Shown in pieces: positions 60,448 through 64,000 of a stretch of DNA of 64,000 nucleotides (positions are counted from its first letter, which is position 1; each line of letters begins with the position of its first letter). Source of the DNA: Wolfiporia cocos (taxonomy: Eukaryota; Basidiomycota; Agaricomycetes; Polyporales; Phaeolaceae). The translations under genes were made by a program, and so were the position numbers. The notes under the pieces are model-generated. The model searched no databases. It was not told the origin of the DNA and saw nothing but the letters and a program-made list of their open reading frames with translations. Where the stretch lies: assembly GCA_029448655.1 (NCBI GenBank), contig JACCLO010000003.1:4402001-4466000 (forward strand), read 5' to 3'.

Positions 60448-60815
60448 TAGCTTGATCTGTGGTGGCTTGATCTACGGCAACTTAATCTGGAGCAGATTGA
60501 TCTGAAGATGCGTAGTCTTTGGCAATTTGATCTGCAATTTGCGCTGGGTAGGTACGCATGCGAGAGATGATATTCGTACTTGTAACATATCTTCACAAGT
60601 ACTGGTGGCGGAGTGGTATGCGTATGTATGTACAGTCACTGAGCAATTCCTCAAGTGTGCGGGTTCGAATCCCGCGCGTTGTGTTTTATTTCTACACCAG
60701 CAGCAGGCTGCATCAGATTAATTTGCAACACGTGCCTCATGCAAACCTAATTCCCAACTGCGATTTCTTAAGTGAAGACCAGTTGGCAGATTAAGATAAT
60801 TGACTGAAACTCTAC
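60448..60815. repeat. Right end of the KDZ element with subterminal repeats
   Basis: Five spaced copies of a CTTGATCTGTGG- or TTAATCTGG-like motif (60,448-60,545) are the inverted counterparts of the left-end motifs. A tRNA-like unit follows, then a terminal repeat of about 80 bp ending CTGAAACTCTAC at 60,815. Confidence 0.8.
60600..60687 (+). ncRNA. tRNA-like Pol III unit at the right end of the KDZ element
   Basis: An A-box-like TGGCGGAGTGG (60,606-60,616) and a perfect B box GGTTCGAATCC (60,662-60,672) in a T arm with a 5-bp stem (GCGGG/CCCGC), followed by TTTT at 60,684. The spacing suits a Ser/Leu-type tRNA with a long variable arm, but the acceptor stem does not pair, so it is tRNA-derived rather than a tRNA. 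It occupies the same place as the units in the short fold-back elements and points outward. Confidence 0.6.
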
Positions 60816-60837
60816 ATCTATGGAAAAAGACGATGCT

Positions 60838-60915
60838 ACCGCAAGGAGTCGAACTCCTGACCTCTGGAAAAGATGGATGGCAGTGCTAGCAGTGACTCAG
60901 ACCACTTGGCCACAA
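60838..60915 (-). ncRNA. tRNA-like sequence, Ser/Leu type, degenerate
   Basis: On the minus strand: A box GGCCAAGTGGT, B-box-like AGTTCGACTCC, and a T5 run about 10 nt downstream (60,826-60,830). The acceptor and anticodon stems pair poorly, so I regard it as a decayed tRNA or a tRNA-derived repeat. The KDZ element inserted about 20 bp from its 3' side. Confidence 0.4.
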
Positions 60916-61272
60916 GGCTTCGTAACACACTCACTTACAATATGATATGATACGTCGTTACCCATCTCCAAGTCACGATTCAAGTTATATCTGCTTTACA
61001 CGAGATGTACGTTATATGTGCAGATGCATCTGGTGGGCAGATGCATCTACTGTTGGAGATGTATCCCAGTTCCAAATCAATATATTTACCGAGCATAATA
61101 CCTCTGTTGGACAAATAGTATATAGCTAAGTGTACAGGAGGTCCATGCAATCTACGAGGCACAGTACTGAGCTCTTGCGGTACAGACAATCCAGTATGAT
61201 ACAGTATGTACACGACCAATAAATGATGCGTCAATCGAGAGCAGCACGCACAGCCAAAAATATTGCGGCTGT
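60916..61272. other. No gene; GATGCATC repeats
   Basis: Contains AGATGCATCT twice (about 61,023 and 61,040) and GGAGATGTATCCC, loosely matching in inverted form the sequence at 42,890-42,990 on the other side of the KDZ element. Then the 3' flank of the next gene. Confidence 0.4.
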
Positions 61273-63855
61273 TCATGGTTTTGGTGATTTGCAGGCGATA
61301 CACTGTTGCGCGCTGGACTTGTTCCGGACCATACAGATAGAACATTCCCAATCAGATGCAGCAGATGTCTGTGCCAGACCAGCGGCAGCCCAGTTAATTC
61401 CGGAAACTGGCGGTGGCGGCAACGGAGCAGAGGGGGCAGGTGACGGAGCAGAGGGAACAGAGGGAGCAGATGATGGAGAGGAAGATGACGGGGAAGGAGA
61501 TGTCAGGGACGGACCGTTTGGCCGTGGAGCCTCGCAGACGGTACACTTGACAGCCGAGTCGGGGCTCCGGAGCTGACAGAGTCCACAGATCCATTCAGGC
61601 TGTTTACCGAGAGAGACAGCAGAAGTCAACAGAGACGACGCCACGCGCTTCACGAAATCGTAGGCCGGGAGCGTATGAATCGGGACAGAAGAAGCGAATT
61701 TCCACGCCTTCGTGAGGCGAGCACCAGTATCGGGAGAAGGGGCCACACATGCCGAGGATTTATACCTAGGAAGCGCCTCGAGCAGGACCAAAGCCACACG
61801 TTCTAAAGCCTTCAAGTTCATAACAGTTTCTTGTTCACGTTGTTGACCGGAAGTTGACGCGTAAGACGTGACTGCATCGTGAGCGAGGGTGGCGGGAGCA
61901 TGCACCGGAGTTAAGGGATGCTCCTGGCAGACCAGGTGGGCCTTTGCGGGAGCGTGCGCGTTTGCGGGATGCTCCTCGGCGCTGACGGGGACCATAGAGG
62001 CGGAGGGGGCGAGAGCGTGTGCTAGTGGGGGATACTCTTGAGAGGGGATCGATTCCGCAAGTTGGGGGATGGGAGCGTGCGCCATCGTTGAATCATGCTC
62101 CTGGTGTGAATCGGTCTCCTCCTCACTGTATTGGTCAATGGTAAAGCTGGTCCGCAATTTGCTGGGCTCGCGGGGCGCATACGAGTTGCGCGTGAATGAT
62201 CAGTCAACGTGAGAACTTGAAGAACTGTTGATGACGGGGGAAGGCAGAAGGGGGGTGACGGCTGGGCCCGGGACGGGGGCGGATGTAGGTGTAGATACTG
62301 GTGGTGAGGTGGGGGTGCTTGGCCGTGACGGGTGCTCTACAACTTCCATGGGCTTCGTAACCGGTGCTGATGGTGCGTCGTCCATATCGACGTCGGCGAC
62401 TTCTGGTGATGGTGCGTCGTCCATATCAACGTCGGCGACTTCTGGTGACGGCGAACTATCCGAGTGGCCGTTTGGCGTTGAGCCGATTCTCCTCTTCTTC
62501 GGCTGAGAACCTTTGTCGTCGGCATCCTCTCCATCGTCACTGTCATCCAAATGACGCCATGTTGACCGCCTTGACTTCTGACTAGAATTCGCGGCTGGGT
62601 TCAGGAACTTCGTGTTAGGATCCGGACGAGACCGTTTTGCTCCCTGCAAATGTGTGAGCTTGTACGCACGATACAGTATTGATAACTTACCTTCTGGACG
62701 GTCACTTCGATGATCCTCTGCTCCGTAAGTCTTGGCTGTGACTGTTTCTCCCCTACTTCGAGATCCTTCATCTGCTGCCAAGTCCTTTTGAGTGGACGGA
62801 GCGAATCGATATCATCGACGTCGGGTGTCGGAGCTCCTTCCTACTCATATGGGTTGGCGACATCAGGCTCCTCGACTGAGTTCGTTACTTCATTGACAAT
62901 CTCGATGAAGGCTATGGTCGAATACAGAGGCATCTCAGGGCTTGGTGGGGGGTTAGGAGGCGAACGCTCCGGAGGACTCGATACCTCACGTTCAGAGACA
63001 ATCGGCGCAGCATCAGGCAGGGGTTGCGAGGGGTCCGGAAGCGATGTAGGTGCAGCGTCGTTGTGAATAGCAACAGCAGAGGCGTCAGGTGCGGATTCAT
63101 TCTGAGCAGGAGAGGCGGGACCGAAACAGTCTCTCTGTATAGCGGTGGCATCCAGCACGCGGGCTTTGATATTCGCCGTGGCGTTCTTGAACCATTCGAT
63201 TTCAGCCAAAGCTCCGGCGCGGGCTGCCAGGAATTCGGGAGTTTCCACCCTAGGTGGGAAGGAAATAGATGCCTTTCGAGCCGCCTTGATAGCTTCATAA
63301 TTAGCGAGTCTCTCCTCCCGAATCCACTCAGGTTCAGGCACTTTGAAAGAAGGGTCAGCAAGGGCCACAACTCAAATTGCAGTACTTACAGCCTTCCAAC
63401 TCTTTCATAAGACCTTTAAATGCCATCGTGTCCAGAGCGCCGTCGCCATAATTACGCAAGTTCGCTTCCACAAACGGAGTCATTTTCCCTATTGCCCTCA
63501 GCTGGTGGAAAAGCATAACCGCAGGATAGCGCCACTGAAGCCAGTATTCGAATTCATCTTGAGGACAATCCTCGCTACTGGGAGGCGGGAGAAACTCCGG
63601 AGCCAGCGGTAGAAGTTCGTAAGGAGGGATTTGCAGCTCCTCCGGTATTCTCTGGGGTCGGGTAGCGAGGAAGTTGCAAAAAGGGCGGGCGAGGCGACAG
63701 TGCGGTGCAGGTTGTTCCACAAGTTCGAGTTCCAGCTGAGGGATGTCCTCCATAATAGGCTTGAGTGCGGTGTCGGCGGGTTGTTCCGGGGCGAGTTCAG
63801 GCTGTTCAAGGACGTTCTCGTATTCTCCAGGGACGGCAACAGTAGGTAATTCCAT
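61273..63855 (-). CDS. RanBP2-type zinc-finger protein
   Basis: I propose five exons: 63,390-63,855, 62,845-63,340, 62,691-62,784, 62,209-62,643 and 61,273-62,166 (introns 49, 60, 47, 42 nt); phases agree and give 794 aa. The start is the ATG at 63,855 (MELPTVAVPGEYEN). The N-terminal third has a helical domain (DEFEYWLQWRYPAVMLFHQL). A proline/serine-rich stretch follows, then a basic nuclear-type region (QPKKRRIGS) and a 15-residue acidic repeat in duplicate (SPEVADVDMDDAP). Near the C terminus are two RanBP2-type zinc fingers (WICGLCQLRSPDSAVKCTVC and WECSICMVRNKSSAQQCIAC), W-x-C-x2-C-x10-C-x2-C. Such fingers bind RNA, ubiquitin or Ran; nuclear function is inferred. Without the 60-nt intron a TAG at 62,841 would split the gene. 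It shows no damage and is probably a host gene. Confidence 0.7.
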
Positions 63856-64000
63856 GCTACTGCCAGCGAGCTGGGACGACACGTGTCAGTACGAGACGTA
63901 AATTTGCGGATGTGCAAGATGTGGCCAGGGGTGGAAACGCGCGTGGTTTGTGTCGAAATTTGGATACGACGCGTTTTGCTTCCGAACGACGCAAATGGGC
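63856..64000. other. Upstream region of the RanBP2-type gene, cut by the window edge
   Basis: Presumed promoter and 5' untranslated region. No clear TATA box. Confidence 0.4.

Larger units (their letters stand above)
43000..60815. mobile_element. 17.8-kb KDZ-superfamily DNA transposon with cargo genes
   Basis: The left end reads GAGGGACTTCAGTCAATTAT and the right end is the inverted form ending GACTGAAACTCTAC; the two agree imperfectly over about 80 bp. The same ends define the four short fold-back elements. A perfect 7-bp duplication ATCTATG lies outside both ends (42,993-42,999 and 60,816-60,822), as it does for three of the four short elements. Inside are a KDZ transposase gene and several cargo genes. 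Left-half genes are on the minus strand and right-half genes on the plus strand. The transposase is damaged by a solo LTR and an apparent frameshift, so the element is probably immobile now. KDZ elements are known from basidiomycetes; the cargo and the link to the short elements are inferred here. Confidence 0.9.

Noticed and set aside
60838..60915. Functional tRNA-Ser/Leu gene
   Set aside because: A and B boxes and a T run are present, but acceptor and anticodon stems do not pair; kept only as tRNA-like.
62841..62843. In-frame TAG in the RanBP2-type gene
   Set aside because: A 60-nt GTAGGA...AAAAG intron removes it, and all five exons then agree in phase.

Overview
The window looks like a transposon-rich accessory region of a basidiomycete (Agaricomycetes-type) nuclear genome. 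The evidence is GT-AG introns of about 43-65 nt, an F-box/repeat protein family, Ty3/Gypsy elements that carry a dUTPase, hAT-type miniature elements, and a KDZ-superfamily (Kyakuja-Dileera-Zisupton) DNA transposase with its cysteine cluster. Function calls rest on motif recognition; no database search was possible.

Layout. 1-2,015 has no convincing gene. 2,016-5,147 holds two hAT-type miniature elements and the stump of an F-box-like gene. 5,240-14,113 is Ty3/Gypsy copy A (minus strand; 5-bp target duplication GATTT), disabled by a frameshift, a stop, an Asp-to-Asn change in integrase and an inserted solo LTR. 15,857-17,346 is the one F-box-like paralogue that still reads through (three exons, 460 aa). 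19,195-23,989 is a pile of miniature elements, including one nested pair. 24,540-36,213 is a third F-box paralogue broken up by a hAT element (itself holding a solo LTR), a second hAT element, and the full-length Ty3/Gypsy copy B (27,106-35,294; target duplication GCAGA; its two 371-bp LTRs look identical). 37,600-40,396 is a decayed coiled-coil gene with two fold-back elements in and beside it. 40,631-42,147 is a fourth F-box paralogue with a frameshift.

The most interesting object is 43,000-60,815. It is a 17.8-kb segment whose two outermost ends match the ends of four ~717-bp fold-back elements found elsewhere in the window, and it is flanked by a perfect 7-bp duplication (ATCTATG). It encodes a KDZ transposase (46,197-50,520, ten proposed exons), a zinc-ribbon/coiled-coil protein, a large cargo protein (54,274-57,043) with a degenerate inverted copy, and a further multi-exon cargo gene (57,405 onward). 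I infer an autonomous-type KDZ transposon, now damaged, with its own short non-autonomous derivatives. The short elements carry outward-facing tRNA-like Pol III promoter units in both arms; the large element keeps one such unit at its right end.

61,273-63,855 appears to be an ordinary host gene: five proposed exons whose phases all agree, 794 aa, with two RanBP2-type zinc fingers.

The parts fit together as layers of insertion. An F-box gene cluster with conserved flanks was duplicated, then invaded by hAT miniature elements, by a family now seen only as 709-bp solo LTRs, by a Tf1-like self-priming dUTPase Ty3/Gypsy family, and by the KDZ family.
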